Positions 1 to 12,403 of a DNA stretch of 64,000 bases are shown here, in pieces. The position numbers and the translations under genes were made by a program. The stretch covers positions 57,655,306 through 57,719,305 of the forward strand of contig OX421963.1 of assembly GCA_949128115.1 (NCBI GenBank), given 5' to 3'. This DNA is from Anaspis maculata (taxonomy: Eukaryota; Arthropoda; Insecta; Coleoptera; Scraptiidae). Position 1 is the first letter of the stretch. The number at the start of each line of letters is the position of its first letter. Under the pieces are notes generated by a model. The model saw only the letters and a list, made by a program, of their open reading frames with translations, did not search any database and had not been told where the DNA came from.

Positions 1-166
1 CTGCTGAACAAAAAGCTCATAACAAAACTTATTCCTATGAACAGTTTTTGTTCTGCAGGGGACTGAAGTTCAATATTTATGCTCTCAAATCTTCAACTTC
101 AGTCCCCTGTAGAACAAAAACTGTCCATAGGAATAAGTTTTGGCATGAAAACTTTTTGTTCAGCAG
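1..166. mobile_element. Foldback (snapback) MITE
   Basis: The two halves are reverse complements: positions 1-73 pair with 92-166 with few mismatches around a loop of about 18 bases. The ends read CTGCTGAACAAAAAG and CTTTTTGTTCAGCAG. The element begins at the window edge, so the left flank and any target duplication cannot be checked. The short ORFs across it (48-315) have no family features and are treated as chance. A diverged stretch at 473-507 resembles the right arm. Confidence 0.75.
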
Positions 167-472
167 AATTAAAAGTACACAATACCAAAAATTCAGCCAA
201 ATTAACCGAGGAAAATTGGAAAATCGGCACCCCAACATTAGGGGTGGAAAATAATTTTAATGTCAAAATTCATAATTTAAATCACAGAAGCCATCCGCAG
301 GGTTTTTGGGAGTAATCTCGAATTTTATGATGGTAGATAGGGGTTGGGGGTGGAGGAGGGGGTTGATATTTTTCTGTCAAATAAATACATTTAGCATGAA
401 ACACAACTTGAAGAGAAACCAAATAAAAAGCTTTAATCAACGTCATAATATCATTTTGAAGCCGTCAAAACC

Positions 473-507
473 TCCAACTTCAACCCCCTGTGGGTAAAAA
501 ATTGTCC
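473..507. repeat. Diverged fragment of the 1-166 foldback arm
   Basis: The stretch resembles positions 92-128 of the first element (AACTTCA-CCCCTGT followed by an A-rich run and TGTCC). The match is short and gapped, so it may be chance. Confidence 0.3.
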
Positions 508-515
508 ATTATTTG

Positions 516-2249
516 AGTTTGGGGTTCACGTTATTTGATTAGTATCTCATGAGCTACAACATATAACAAATTCAGAGAATTTAACCGGGAGCCATTTTCC
601 ATAAGAATCGTGCGGGGTCCTTTACTTTAAGGTAAAAACAGAGTCTTCAAAAGGCAGAATAACCCGGTCGGCTCCGCTTTCGAATGTGCAGGTCCCCCCG
701 GGCTCAAATCTGCACTGGACCAGATGATGGACTTTTTCACGCCTTCCTTAGGTATTAGTACTGGGGCATCTACTACCGTGTGGTGATGCCCCAGGAAGAA
801 GGATGAAACGAAAATAACATTGAAAAAACCACACTGAAAATCCCCTCTGTTCCACACGTTGTACCTATCATCGTGTTATATTCTTATATTAGTAAACCCA
901 TATAGAAAATATCCTTCTAATACCTAACCCCAGTGATTGATGCAGGTACCTAATTGGAAAAAAAACAAATTCGGGAGAAATTCCAGAATCATGAAAATGC
1001 CTCAACAGAGTCCGAGTTTCCGGCGTTTTTATTAAGACGAAATGCAACATTGTACTTGGATAGAAGTATAATATAACGTAATAAAAAATGTTGGTAAATT
1101 TGTGAAATTTCCATGATTCTAAACAATTCCGTCTGTAAGTCAAACAAAGGCTCGCTCATATGCCATGTTTAATAAACACAATTTGTTTAACGTATGAAAC
1201 TACCGAAGTTTTCAACAGCACCTATAAAAAATTTCCCGTAGAAAACTCCATTCCTTTTTCATATTATCATCCATCCGCTATTATAATAGCGTTTATTGTT
1301 ACATTTATTGTTACACTAACCTATTTTCCTTTTAGCATAATTTTAGAACTTTGAATTTGCACCGTGATTTATGATATGCTCTATCGCTATTTATAATTCC
1401 AAGCCAAAGACTTGCAAGATTTGCCAAATACACTTTTTTATCAAATAATACGTATCAGGTTATCGAATAAATGATAAATCTGACTTCCAAAGCAATCAAT
1501 TTCAAAAAGACGCAAATCCAGGCATACACACTAAGAATCACAATCTTGCTGCAGAAAAATCAACGAACACTAAAAATAACTGAACGAATCAGGTGTTAGT
1601 ACCTATTCTAAACGTAAAATTATACTAAACGCAAGATAATGTTTTTATTTCTATGCAACAATGTTATATTTACTTCATATATTTTGATACAATGTATAAA
1701 ATGTAACCGTCACCTGTCGTAAAATATGTGTATACCTACGTCGGTCCTGTGCTGTTGGATGAAGAAAGCTTGGCAAAGATTTATTTATACTTTGCTGTAC
1801 CAAAACAATAATAGGCGAAATGGTGATTTGGGCTCACAAAGCCCAATATTGTAAATGAATTATTGTAACTTATTACAGTTTCCGTGAAACTTGCTCTGGA
1901 AAAGCCGTCGTCGACACTAAAAAAATTCAATGTGGGCAACCAACTATCCGCCTAGTAAGTGCATACAAGATGTTTCAAAAGCTTTTACAAAAAAAAGTAT
2001 CAATAATTTCATCGATCTTTCTAGTTTCTTTATTTCAAAAGATTTTGTCATGCCGCAACGCTTCTCCTTGTGTTTTGTTTTTGTTTATTATATTTATTAC
2101 ATGAGCATCGGCCCTGGCCAGCAACAGAAGAAGGATCTGGGTAACAGATAGAAAAACGGCGCCACGCATTTGTAACGATGCTCACAATATAATACTTCCT
2201 TAATCTTTAGCCAAAAGACTTGAAAATATTCGATGGGTCATGAAAAATA
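516..2249. other. No gene recognised; one short hairpin
   Basis: AT-rich DNA with frequent stops on both strands. At 761-794 a 10-bp perfect stem (CTGGGGCATC / GATGCCCCAG) encloses a 14-base loop. The ORFs at 627-857, 889-1143, 1160-1354 and 1930-2151 are short and carry no recognisable domain. I see no exon-like run with good splice sites. Confidence 0.5.
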
Positions 2250-2440
2250 TACGGGGTGGGTGTTTGAGCAATGATAGCAAAAAATTCAACTGTGGAAAGA
2301 TCTTGTCAAAATATAACGAAAACCTAAGTATATTGCAAAGTATATTGCATTTTGCAAAGTTCAGTCTAATGACGAAGATACAGTCCATCAAACTTCAAAC
2401 ACTTTTTTCGGATTTTAAAAAAAAAGCAAGACTGCCATTG
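2250..2440. mobile_element. Half copy of the 11856-12401 foldback family
   Basis: Shares an ordered series of words with the left arms at 11856 and 44692: GATAGCAA-AATTCAACTGTGG, GATCTTGTCAAAATAT, TTTTGCAAAGTTC, ACGAAGATACAG and TTTTTTCGGATTTTAAAAA. The right arm is absent, so this is a truncated or half element. Confidence 0.65.
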
Positions 2441-2825
2441 AGGCTAGCCGAGCTATGGGGTGGAAACCACCCTACACGGTGCCATGGTGTTAATATGGAA
2501 TAGGTATGATGGAGATTAAACTAGGTATTCTACGATAATTTCTATATCGAAAAAGGCCTTGCTGTGCTCGTGTCTGTTGAACTTTTAAATTAGTAAAATA
2601 ATCACCTGATGTTTTCCGCACGTGCTGCATACAATTTTTCTTCTCCGTTCACTTCCTTACTTTTTGCATAAATGGCTATTTCATCTCATGTGATATTTCA
2701 AGAAATTTCCAGCAACAATAATGTTACTTTGTGTATATGTGTCTTATACGTACTACTGTTGATGGCAGAATTACAAATACAAAATATCAGTTGCTAGGTA
2801 TGTTTTACTAGATTTTGATTCACTC

Positions 2826-2965
2826 TACAGGATGAGTCAAGAAGTGAAAAATTGCAAAAAAAAATCAAAAAACTCTCAATAAAGCCCTGGGTGTTCTCGG
2901 AGTGTGCGTGGTCCAGAAGCATTTTTGAACGAAAATAATCGTGGAGGTTTTTGATTCACCCTGTA
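2826..2965. mobile_element. Short MITE with CAGGRTGA ends
   Basis: Begins TACAGGATGAGTCAA and ends TTGATTCACCCTGTA, an inverted repeat of about 15 bp with TA at both outer edges. The interior arms are not clearly complementary. A similar right end (TTGAATCACCTGTA) occurs at 3211-3225 and could be an alternative partner for the same left end. Confidence 0.6.
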
Positions 2966-2969
2966 AAGA

Positions 2970-3640
2970 AATCAGAAATTAAATATACATCCAGTGATTG
3001 ATGCTTGATACTGCTTTTTCATAGTTTTACCACTAACAGTTTGCTAAAAAAAATTAAATAACGAAATTAGAAGGGTTCGACAGACTACCCTCTGACCCTT
3101 CATAACTTCAAAAATATGTGTGTATAAGGCCCGGTATTTCCATATCCGAATAAAGTTTCGGATAGCTCTATATCCGGCCGATAAACGCTGCGCTTTTGCG
3201 TTCGACACTTTTGAATCACCTGTATAGTGGTAATTTTCCGCAAAGTAAAGTTTAATGTGTCAGTAGTAATAACTCTAACATTGTGAGAGTATAGTAGAGG
3301 AGTTTTATTGAAACTAGTTTTAGGTACCATTTAATTTGTGAATGCATTGTAATTTTAATAGTGCACGCATAATGTATAATCTGGTTTGACTAGATGCTAA
3401 GGCTAAGGGTCACCAAAAGCGTTCAACTTGGGAGCGCCCAATTTTGAAGCGTATAATATTTATTGTGGTAAGCTTGAGAAAACCCTTCTCAATTGCTTTT
3501 AATTAATTACTCTGATCACCTACTGAAGATATCTCGTGTACACAAAAAACAATTAAACTTTGTTGGGTGTTTTTAAATCTTTTTTTTGTCTATAATTGAA
3601 CACATATTACATTATTAAGATACATATGAAAATCAAAACA
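2970..3640. other. No gene; one transposon terminus
   Basis: Contains a right-hand terminus of the CAGG(G)TGATTCAAAA type near 3205-3225 and a small ATCCGAA/TTCGGAT inverted repeat near 3140-3162. The minus-strand ORF at 3100-3330 overlaps this terminus and is probably chance. Confidence 0.45.
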
Positions 3641-3645
3641 TACCT

Positions 3646-3864
3646 ATATGCCGTTCACGTTTTAAACTCAGTAGAATGATTTTTGGAGCAAAAATGAATT
3701 GACAAGCTGGGGAAGCTACGGCTACGGCTGATTATGGTACCTGCAAAGTTTTGGAGCGAAACTATCAGCGGCCATCAGCCGTATCCTCTCAGCGCTCCAG
3801 CTTGTCACTTCATTTTTGCTCCATAAAGTTATTCTACTGAAAATAGAATGTGAACGGGATATAC
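3646..3864. mobile_element. Foldback MITE
   Basis: The left arm (about 3646-3742) and the right arm (about 3770-3864) are reverse complements. Diagnostic pairs are CAGTAGAATGA/ATTCTACTG, TTTGGAGCAAAAATGAA/TTCATTTTTGCTCCA, GACAAGCTGG/CCAGCTTGTC and CCGTTCACGT/GTGAACGG. The central part also pairs (ACGGCTGAT / ATCAGCCGT). No coding content. Confidence 0.75.
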
Positions 3865-4106
3865 CTATAATATAAAGTAATTCCTTTATCTCATCATCTT
3901 TTTCAACAGACACTTGCAGCGTTTCCCCGTTGTATTACGATGCTTATGTTTTGTTGGAGGTACTTACTTAAATTATGTACAATACACGTTTCCAGTAAAA
4001 CTTGTCTCTCTAAATTTAACGCTAATCAAAGAACGTCACAGCAGTTACTGTACAGTATGGTGACTATGGTGTTTTATTAGCTGCATAGGTGCCAGAGAGT
4101 TACTGA

Positions 4107-4172
4107 TTTTTAGCGCACTTCTCCAAACGGGAAGGCGCTTATGTCCTCGCTTTGTCCGTCCACCTTTTGATA
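4107..4172 (-). repeat. Fragment of the tetranucleotide-ended repeat, reverse orientation
   Basis: Reverse complement of the segment after the (CGGA)n array at 17582-17640, including the words TTTAGCGCACTTCTCC, AAACGGGAAGGCGCTT and GTCCTCGCTTTGTCCGTC. Only one GGAC unit of the array remains. Confidence 0.7.
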
Positions 4173-5770
4173 CCTAACTATTTCCTTTTCAGTTATATTT
4201 TATACTGTTTGATCCACTTCGTAAACCGTCAAGTTTCTGTGGCCCACTTGTACATAACTACATGGTGAAGTTTATTTTCCTTTCGCACGGTAAAGTAGCA
4301 ACAAGAAGCTATTGAGAAAATAGGGGTGTGTCCTGGTTTGTGGGAAACTTGGTATATTAAATACTGAAAATTTACAGTGACATCTGATCAATTTGTTACA
4401 GGTTAAAATAAATATTGAATCAAGTATATTATATCATTTAGACAGTTGCTGAAAGCTCCGGCTCGGATATAACGCCACAAACTCGTACAATTATGGCGGA
4501 GGAGCCGTTCATGGGCTTGATGCCAAATTCATCGCAAAACTTATTACTTTTCTAAAGTGCTTGCGAATAGAGTAGGTATCAACAGGTACTGATATAATAT
4601 ACCGTGATGGAATAATTGCGGAGCTTTCGAGGACCTTCCGGAAGGATGTTCGAGATACGGGTATGAAAGAAAAGATCCGACGCATCAGAGTAGCTCAGTA
4701 AAGAGACAAGTAACATTTTATTGTGGACGCATTAGTAACAATTTTTCTGTGAAAGATGTCCCCTGGAACGCCAGGTTAAACGGCCAACGGCAGTTTAGTT
4801 CCCAACAACGCCATTTTTGATCGCTATATAATATTGGGGTTCATCTGCATCAGGAGTGATGTTTTTAACCAATGATCTCCCTGATTTCCTCACTTTGGCC
4901 GAAATCTTTTTCCAAAAAATGTAGTAACAAATTATTTTTATTTATTTGAGTATTCAAGTCTTAATAATTATGTGATTGTCTTTACGTAAATATACTTACT
5001 TGCAATATAATTTTTTTTTTCCTACGACAACCTACGAAAGTGACCCCTTTCACACGCTATAGGCTATAGTAGGCCCGAAAGTTGTCAATAACGTCAAGCT
5101 ACCCAACCTGTACGTTATGAGCCGTGCGTTATTATAACGCACAGTTCATTCGGACCACGAAACAATATGAATTTAAACGACGATTAACTCACAATTTCGA
5201 AAAACCGGCTTTCAATACCACCCTGATTCTGATTCACAAGCAAATCAACAATAATTCGCACCTATACAGGACCGGCCTCAGTCATTTCCTCTCAACCGAT
5301 AGTACCTATGGGTTTGACATGCTTATATACCCTTATCTAAGGCCTTACCCTAGCGGTGAGATGTGTAAAAATAAAAATCCTACATAATTTTTATTCAACA
5401 ATAGTAATTCAATTGTAGAGTTATGAATGAAATTGTCACCTACACTTATAAAGAAGAAGAATTCTTTAGTAGCAATGCAAATATGGCCACAAAAGATCAA
5501 ATGGGGGTCCATTCAGAAATCTTGAGCTGCACCAGCCCCATCCAATACACCAAAATACTTTGAATCAAGTTAACATACTAAAATGTCAAAATGACAGTTG
5601 AAATGCCACTAATTTCATCACTGGATTTTCAATTTTTTCAGAAGGAAACGTCGTTGATGGATGAAATCCCATACATTTGCTAATGACCAAAATGTACTTT
5701 TCCCGGCTGGTAGCCGGGGCCTTAGGCCGCTATTGCCCTTTAAAGGATAAAAAAAATTGTTCGTGTCCTT
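4173..5770. other. No gene recognised
   Basis: AT-rich, with no recognisable repeat ends or exon-like segment. The small ORF at 5124-5387 (87 codons) has no features of a known family. A short GACCTTCCGGAAGGATG palindrome lies near 4630-4650. Confidence 0.4.
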
Positions 5771-5805
5771 TATTCACGACGGTTTTGGCCGGCTAACAAA
5801 AATAC

Positions 5806-5920
5806 CCTGATAGCTTGATGGTGAAAGACGCCACCTCCAAACCTACCTGCTGTAAAAGACGCGATGAGGCGTGTATTCAGAGGGCGCGAGTTCGAAACCT
5901 GTGATTCCCCGAATTTTTTT
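5806..5920 (+). repeat. Possible tRNA-derived SINE head
   Basis: Carries an A-box-like word (TAGCTTGATGG, about 5811) and a B-box-like word (GAGTTCGAAACC, about 5888), the two internal RNA polymerase III promoter elements. The spacing of about 75 bases is longer than in a normal tRNA, and the acceptor stem does not fold cleanly. A T-run follows at 5911. It is unlike the SINE at 57552. Confidence 0.4.
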
Positions 5921-7870
5921 ATGAAAAAGAACATTTTTTATATTTTCAAAGCAGTCTGAACTTGAAATACTGGTTTTTGATGGGGTTCTTGATTTTTTGC
6001 GATAATTCGGTGTACCGCTCGCTTGGAAGATGCTCAAGCATAACAACAGCCACAGGCAGGCTTGGTCAGAAAATAGCGGTGTTTTTCGGGAAAAAAATTA
6101 AATATATGAAAAAATACTAGTATTGTTAGATCTGGGTGGTCAGAGATAAGCGGTGTTTTTCGAAAAAAAATTGAAAATTGTGAAGAAAAATAAAATTTTT
6201 GAAAATTTGAAATACATACACATTTTCTTTATAAACCCATTTGAAATTACCCTCATTTTTGTAATTATTATTTATCCACTGGTTTTTATAAAATCAACGT
6301 TTACAGAAAAAACGCGAAAATTACGTCTTAATTTGAATGTAATTTTCTCCCGGTCGTAGGAAAAATAGTGAACGTAACTCGACGTAAAGTGTCTTACTTT
6401 CATGCGTAATGTATCACTTTCCGTACTTGTTACGTATTGTACTATTTCAGCAAACACTTATCTGGCATAGCAAATTTCAAAAAATTTAAATAATACATAA
6501 TTTTTGGGTAGATTTTGTGATAAAGCCATTTGATGAATTTGTTTTCTATCATTAATGCTATTGACTCCAACTTTGTCTAGTACGACTTTCATGCATATAA
6601 TCTTCAACAAACAATCAAAACAAGTCGCTATAGGCCATACGATAAAGGTTGCGCAAAACGCAAAATATCGCCAAAAATCTGAACTAGGTATCCATGCACC
6701 TCGGTATCCACCTTATCAGATATCAGTTACGATTATTTTTTGGTATCCGGGTGTGAAACTCAAACTCACAGTACAGAATCTAAAGTGAAAAACCTACAGA
6801 CTATACTCAGAAGGTCATTATAATGCTCCGATAAGTCAACAAACACTAGAAATGATAACATTGAGGAGTATGTGATGTAGGTACGAGTATTCGACGAAAT
6901 TTCGCGAAAGTGACGAAATTTCTCGGGCATAGTGCTCCGAATTTATCAGAGGTTATTAGCTAGAGGTCTCCATAGTCCATCATATGGAGTCCCCATGATT
7001 AAACATTATCGATATGCGTGCAACGTAATTGTGGAGATGTTCCATCAGCCACACGCATATCACACAGGAAAAAAATGTTTCAAATAAATAATGAGGAAAA
7101 TTTCAAGGTCTCTTCAATCATCCCAATAATGAATTTAAGCCGTATGGTTTCTGCGGTTCTAGTGTGTAGGCTTTTCATCAGCAGGAATGATCTTTATCGC
7201 AGAGGAAAACTAACCTTACCTAGTCTCTCTCTCTAGCATACTCCAATTACTTTCATTTGCTTATATTACCATTATTATTTCGTCTGGTATAGGGCATAAA
7301 ATTTGATGTAATGATGCATAAACACGCGTTTGTAGTTATTGTAAGCATCGTGATATGGTGCGCTTAGGCCTAAAATTGACATCTTGATGTGTGATTGGTA
7401 TAGATATCCAAACGTGGAAATAGTGGCACGTGCTTCGAATTATTTGAAATGCAAATGAGCAACCTCCTTCTGTTCGGTAGAACGACATTACTGTGTCTGG
7501 TCCCTTTGTTTACTTGAGGTAAATTCTATTAAATTACTACATAATTATCCGCATAATCATATATTAAACATCATCCTCGAGGATGGCGTGACGTACATTT
7601 TAGTTTACTTTTACAAGTATGTGTTAAACGACAAACACGAATGTTACCATAGCTTATCTTTTGACATAATATTCCTTCTGATCAATTATGATCAGTCAGT
7701 GTCTGCACAGTTTTGCAATAACTTATCTATACGCCTGCTTACACCTCTGTACCCTAGAGATAAACTGTGCTGTTATGTCCAAAATGGAATTTTATAGGCA
7801 GTTCAATGGTTTGATGAGGTGTCTTCTCAAGCTTCTAGTGACTTGAGAATATAGGAAGTACCTAAGCATA
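5921..7870. other. No gene; one short direct repeat
   Basis: A diverged tandem duplication with a period near 75 bp covers about 6062-6110 and 6137-6185 (both contain AGCGGTGTTTTTCG followed by an A-run). Otherwise AT-rich with scattered short ORFs and no domain signal. Confidence 0.45.
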
Positions 7871-7871
7871 A

Positions 7872-8419
7872 TACAATGTGAGTAATGTGACTCAGGAACA
7901 CCCTTCCAAACGAGAAGTCTAGATTCTTAGACTGAAATTATGACGATTGACGCTGATTTTTTCCCGATTTTACTCGTACCGTTATGGAGATACAACCTTT
8001 CAAATTTGATTAGCAAAAAACAGTTTCCGACCTTGGCGTTTCATTATTCGAAAAACTCCAATGGCCACTGTTCTGGTCTATCCATCGTAACAAATTTGAG
8101 AGCCTCTAACTTTAGTCCTTGATAAAAAGTTCAAGTTGAAAAAAAGATTTGATTTTAGAATTTAGCATTGAACACATATAAGCAGGTAAAATTCTGTTGA
8201 TATACCGTGGGACAGACAAACAAACCGGTCATAATAAAAGCACTTTCTTCGAAAATGATGAGCCGAAAACTGTTTTCGGTTATTCATCTTTGAAAAGTTG
8301 TATTTTCGTAACGGTATACGAGTTAGGTCCGGGAAAATTAGAATTAATCGCCGTCGTTTGAGCTAAGAAAGCCAAAGTTTTCGTTAAGCAGGGTGTACCT
8401 GATCCTGAATCACCTTGTA
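7872..8419. mobile_element. Foldback element, about 550 bp
   Basis: Left arm words GTGACTCAGGA, ACGATTGACG, TACTCGTACCGTTA and ATACAACCTTTCAAA are found reverse-complemented at 8270-8415 (TCCTGAATCAC, TAACGGTATACGAGT, CTTTGAAAAGTTGTAT). The right end is TTGTA. The loop contains GACAGACAAACAAACCGGTC at 8211-8230, a word that also ends the (GACA)n repeat at 16461-16500. The ORF at 7940-8122 is inside the left arm and is not treated as a gene. Confidence 0.7.
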
Positions 8420-8723
8420 TAAAGATAATATACTATTATTCCATTCTCAATATTCTTATATATAGGTAGTTTAGAGAATAATTTCGTTGACAAAACTGTA
8501 GGTATTACTTGATACAATTTAGCTGTGACTTAATTTACATAGGCTAATGGGAGATAGGGGACTTCGAGGCGAGTCAAGATCCACAGGAGAAATTTTGTTT
8601 TCTCCATTGGTTACGAAGATACAGGGTGTTTTGTGTGATTCGTATGAACCTTTGATAGGCGATATTTCTGAAACGGCCAAACATATTTTGTTAAAATTCA
8701 CCAGTTACATTTCTCTATTGTAA

Positions 8724-10290
8724 CTTACCCAGAAGCCATACCGGGTAACTCAAAATCCAGGGCCGGACTAGAAAAAATGTGCCACTTTGTTATTTGATAA
8801 AAAAATCATTTTCTGACCGCTTTTCTGAAAAAAACTGTTACCGGATTCAAAAAGCTAAGGAAAAATGCTTCAAGAATCACTCTTCAATTTAGGTGGCATA
8901 CCTAAACCGTTTCGACAATGAAATTAGAAGTAAAATTTGTTGGTATAATCAATTTCACGGCTTTCTGCATTAAAGCAAGCTATGGAAAAATCATGTTGTA
9001 TTGGTACGAATGATACGATGACAAGAGGATGCCAGCCAGTTGTCTACACGTGCAATTTTCAGTGTGACACCTTGTCACCGTGTCGAGGTATCATATGCGA
9101 AAGTGAATTTTTTTTGCCAGAAATCGTGAGTTTCTTTGGAGTGCTTTGCAGTGTGGACGTTAAGGGACATTGTCTTTACTGGTTGGTGGGTCCTCACCAA
9201 GGTTGTTGGGTTTTTGGCGGCTACTAATGAATGATGTCGAAGATCGGCAGGATACAACTTAGATGAAAAGGCCCACCGCCCAAAAGGCTACATCTTCTGA
9301 TGCACATCACTGGAGTACCTACTGAGTACACCAGGTACCTACTCTAGCTCTACCTATTATACTTACTGCAACAGCAAGCAAGGTATAAAGACACACATGC
9401 TGGCCGACAACACAGTGTACCTACCCCACTCACGCCCAAATTGTCTCGTCTCCGTACAATTCAACTCCATAAATTATTGTCTCACTATCCATATTGTCCA
9501 TCTTAAGAAAAAGTTCCCTCTTGGGTAGTGGGTTTACCGTTTTACATTCCATTTCTTAACGACATCGCGGACTTTCGGCATAATTTTCTCAGTGACCGGC
9601 AAAAACCTTATAGCCTTGGCGAAGACTCATCAACCAGTAAAGACAACGTTCCTTATTGTCCTCTCACTCAAATCACTCAAAGGAAACTACTCGCGTACAT
9701 GACTCCCCGAGACGGTGACAATGTCACTTTGAAAATTGCACATGATGAATGCACAACAAGTCGTCAACGTCCCATTCGTACCAACGCAACCCATTTTTTT
9801 CATAGCTTGCTCTAATGCAGAAAGCCGTGAAATAGAATATATAAGCTTATTTCATCTTCGACCGGACATAATCGACTCATTGTTTGATTGAATTTATTTT
9901 TTTGCTTGTCTCTGTTAAATAGAAGGCTTGATTGAAAAAAAAATCTTAATTTTTCTCTCAACAAAACCTTCCTATTCCACGGAGACAAGCAAAAAAAATG
10001 AATTTGAATGAACTCGATCAAACAATGAGTCGATTATATCCAGTCGAAAATGAAAACTTACCCCAAAAAGTTTACTTTTAATGTTATTGCCAAAATGGTT
10101 TAGGTGTGCCATCTAAATTGAAGAGTGATTCTTGAAGCATTTTTCCTTAGCTTTTTGAATCCAATAGCAGTCTTTTAGAAACGCGGTCAGAAAATGTACT
10201 TTTTGATCAAATAATAAAGGGGCACATTATTTCTAGCCCGGCCCTGGATTTCGACTTTGAAAGCGAGGCCGTGCTACCAACTGGGTTTAC
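8724..10290. mobile_element. Large foldback element with about 0.5 kb arms
   Basis: The left arm (8724-9240) and right arm (9570-10290) are diverged reverse complements. Pairs include CCAGGGCCGG/CCGGCCCTGG, GAGTGATTCTTGAAGCATTT against its complement at 8868-8887, GGCTTTCTGCATTA, and TTGTCTTTACTGGTTG. A spacer of about 330 bases separates the arms. A second foldback (9842-10060) interrupts the right arm. ORFs at 8982-9227 and 9528-9815 lie in the arms and show no conserved protein. Confidence 0.75.
9842..10060. mobile_element. Foldback MITE nested in the right arm of the 8724-10290 foldback
   Basis: Left half words ATAATCGACTCATTGTTTGA and TTTTTTTGCTTGTCTC are reverse-complemented at 9982-10050 (GAGACAAGCAAAAAAA, TCAAACAATGAGTCGATTAT). 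The left arm of the host foldback reads straight through the corresponding place (8935-8960), so this segment is an insertion. Confidence 0.75.
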
Positions 10291-10396
10291 TACTTTTTTA
10301 TCTTGACGTTTCTTGTAGTAAAACGTTTGTATGTATATTGTAAAATATTTGGTAAATCGGCAGAAAATGAATTACTCATCTTAATCTTCAACTATA

Positions 10397-10950
10397 CAGG
10401 GTGATTCAAAAATGGCGCATTTCCTCCCGTATACGTTATGAGAGAAGTTGGCGGAGCACGGAAAAAATAGTAAAAAAAAATTGGCTCGTTTCTCTTTCGA
10501 GTTATAAAGAGGTGAAGTTGAGAATTCAACTTCTTCATTTTGCATGATTTTGAAGCAAGGCATTGTTAGTCGCGAAGAATAACATGCCGTTAGTAGTTCC
10601 CTAATAAAAATTTCTCTTGCAATTGAGATTTGTGCCGTATTTTTAAATTTTAAAATTCGTCTTCCACCTCAAAGGTGCCGTGAAAATACATTCGGCAAGT
10701 ATGCTTGATATGGTATGGCAGGTTCTACGGAGTTTCCAGGGTAACAATACATTTATGCTATTGTTATGTACCTCTTTGATCTGAAAGTGCCAGGTAGGTA
10801 CTAATGCGATGCTGCCAGATTGAACACATTTGTATTTGTTAATAACTCGCAAATCAAAGCCGATTAATTTTTTTTATTATTTTTTCCATGCTCCGTTAAC
10901 GTCCACTATAACGTGCCCGAAAGAAAATGCGCCATTTTTGAATCACCCTG
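10397..10950 (+). mobile_element. 554-bp TA-flanked MITE, copy 1
   Basis: Begins CAGGGTGATTCAAAAATGG, ends CCATTTTTGAATCACCCTG, and has TA on both sides, as expected for a Tc1/mariner-type non-autonomous element. It has no transposase: the ORFs at 10381-10563 and 10643-10852 are short and unrelated to known transposases. A second copy of exactly the same length lies inverted at 11095-11648. Confidence 0.8.
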
Positions 10951-11094
10951 TATTTCTAAAACCATAGAAGCATAAATTATATCTTTACTGAAAATCAGCA
11001 CTGGGTCTTTTAAATTTTAGCATTCGAATTCGTAAAATGTGCTACGTTGTAGGCATATGTTGTAGGACTTGTGAGTACTTACTTTTTTCAAATA

Positions 11095-11648
11095 CAGGGT
11101 GATTCAAAAATGGCGCATTTCCTTTCGGGCACGTTATAGTGGACAATAACGGAGCATGGGAAAAATAATTAAAAAAATTAATCGGCTTCGATTTGCAAGT
11201 TATTAACAAAAACAAATCTGTCCAATCTGGCAGCATCGCATTAGTACCTACCTCGCACCTTTAGATCAAAGAGGTACATCACAATAGCATTATTGTATTG
11301 TTACCCTGGAAACTCCGTAGAACCTGCCAGACCATACCAAACATACTTGCCAAATGTATTTTCACGGCACTTTTGAGGTGGAAGACGAATTTTGAAATTT
11401 GAAAATACGACTCAAATCTCAATTGCAAGAGAAATTTTCAATCGGAAACTACTAACGACATGTGACTCTTCGCAAGTAACAATGCTTTGCTTCAAAATCA
11501 TGCAAACTGAAGAAGTTAAATTCTCAACTTCACCTCTTCGTAACTCGAAGGATAAATGAGCCAATTTTTTCTTACTATTTTTTCCGTGCTCCCTCAACGT
11601 CTCCCACGACGTACACGGGAGGAAATGTGCCATTTTTGAATCACCCTG
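11095..11648 (-). mobile_element. 554-bp TA-flanked MITE, copy 2 (inverted)
   Basis: Same termini and TA flanks as copy 1, but the interior reads in the opposite direction. For example, GGTGCCGTGAAAATACATT at 10675-10693 is matched by AATGTATTTTCACGGCAC near 11357. The pair is separated by about 144 bp, so a read-through transcript could form a duplex of about 550 bp. Confidence 0.8.
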
Positions 11649-11855
11649 TATAAACATTGTTTAATTCCCGAGTTAGGTACTAAGCTCTTTGAAAGTTTTT
11701 AACAGGCTTTTGGTGTATTTTACTTCAGTACTATTAGTAGTAGGTACTATTAGGGAATTCAACCTCCAGTTCAGAGCAAATTTGATCGCTGTCATTGGCT
11801 ACGATATCCGTCAACCTCCGGTTAGAATTCAACCGGCGCTGGTCAACCGACATTA

Positions 11856-12401
11856 CAGGGTGTTCGGCAATGATAGCAATAATTTCAACTGTGGATAGAT
11901 CTTGTCAAAATATGACGGAAACCTATATACCATTTTGCAAAGTTCGGCCTAATAACGAAGATACAGCTCTTTAACGTTGATGTTTTTCGGATTTAAAAAA
12001 ATTGTAGCTCAATGACGTTTTGAGAAAAATGACTCAAATTTGGCGTACACCGATTTGTCGAAAGTATCTACCGACCTGCCAAATTTTGAAAGAATCCGTT
12101 GAAAGAACCAGTTGACTTAAGGTGACCTCTCTTAACTTCTACGCCAGTGATTGGATTCTTTCAAAATTTGGCAGGTCGATAGATAACTATGACAAACGGG
12201 TTTCTGCTAAATTGAAGCTAAATTTGTCGAAATCTTCCTGATTTACAAATTTTTAAAATCCGAAAAAAGTTAACTTTGCGATTGCAGAGCTGTATCTTCG
12301 TCATTCGGCCGAACTTTGCAAAATGGTATATAGGTTTTCGCCATACTCTAACAAGATCTATTTACAGTTGAATTTTTTGCTATCATCGCTGAAACACCCT
12401 G
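11856..12401. mobile_element. Foldback element (CAGGGTGTTCGGC family), full length
   Basis: Flanked by TA and almost wholly palindromic. Left-arm words AATGATAGCAA, ATATACCATTTTGCAAAGTT and ACGAAGATACAGCTC recur reverse-complemented at 12285-12385. The central halves also pair (CGACCTGCCAAATTTTGAAAGA/TCTTTCAAAATTTGGCAGGTCG, given here in two parts of the arm). Related copies are at 44692-45261 and, half-length, at 2250-2440. Confidence 0.8.
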
Positions 12402-12403
12402 TA

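Noticed and set aside
889..1143. Possible foldback around AGAATCATG words
   Set aside because: Only about 12 bases pair and the surrounding bases do not; not distinguishable from chance.
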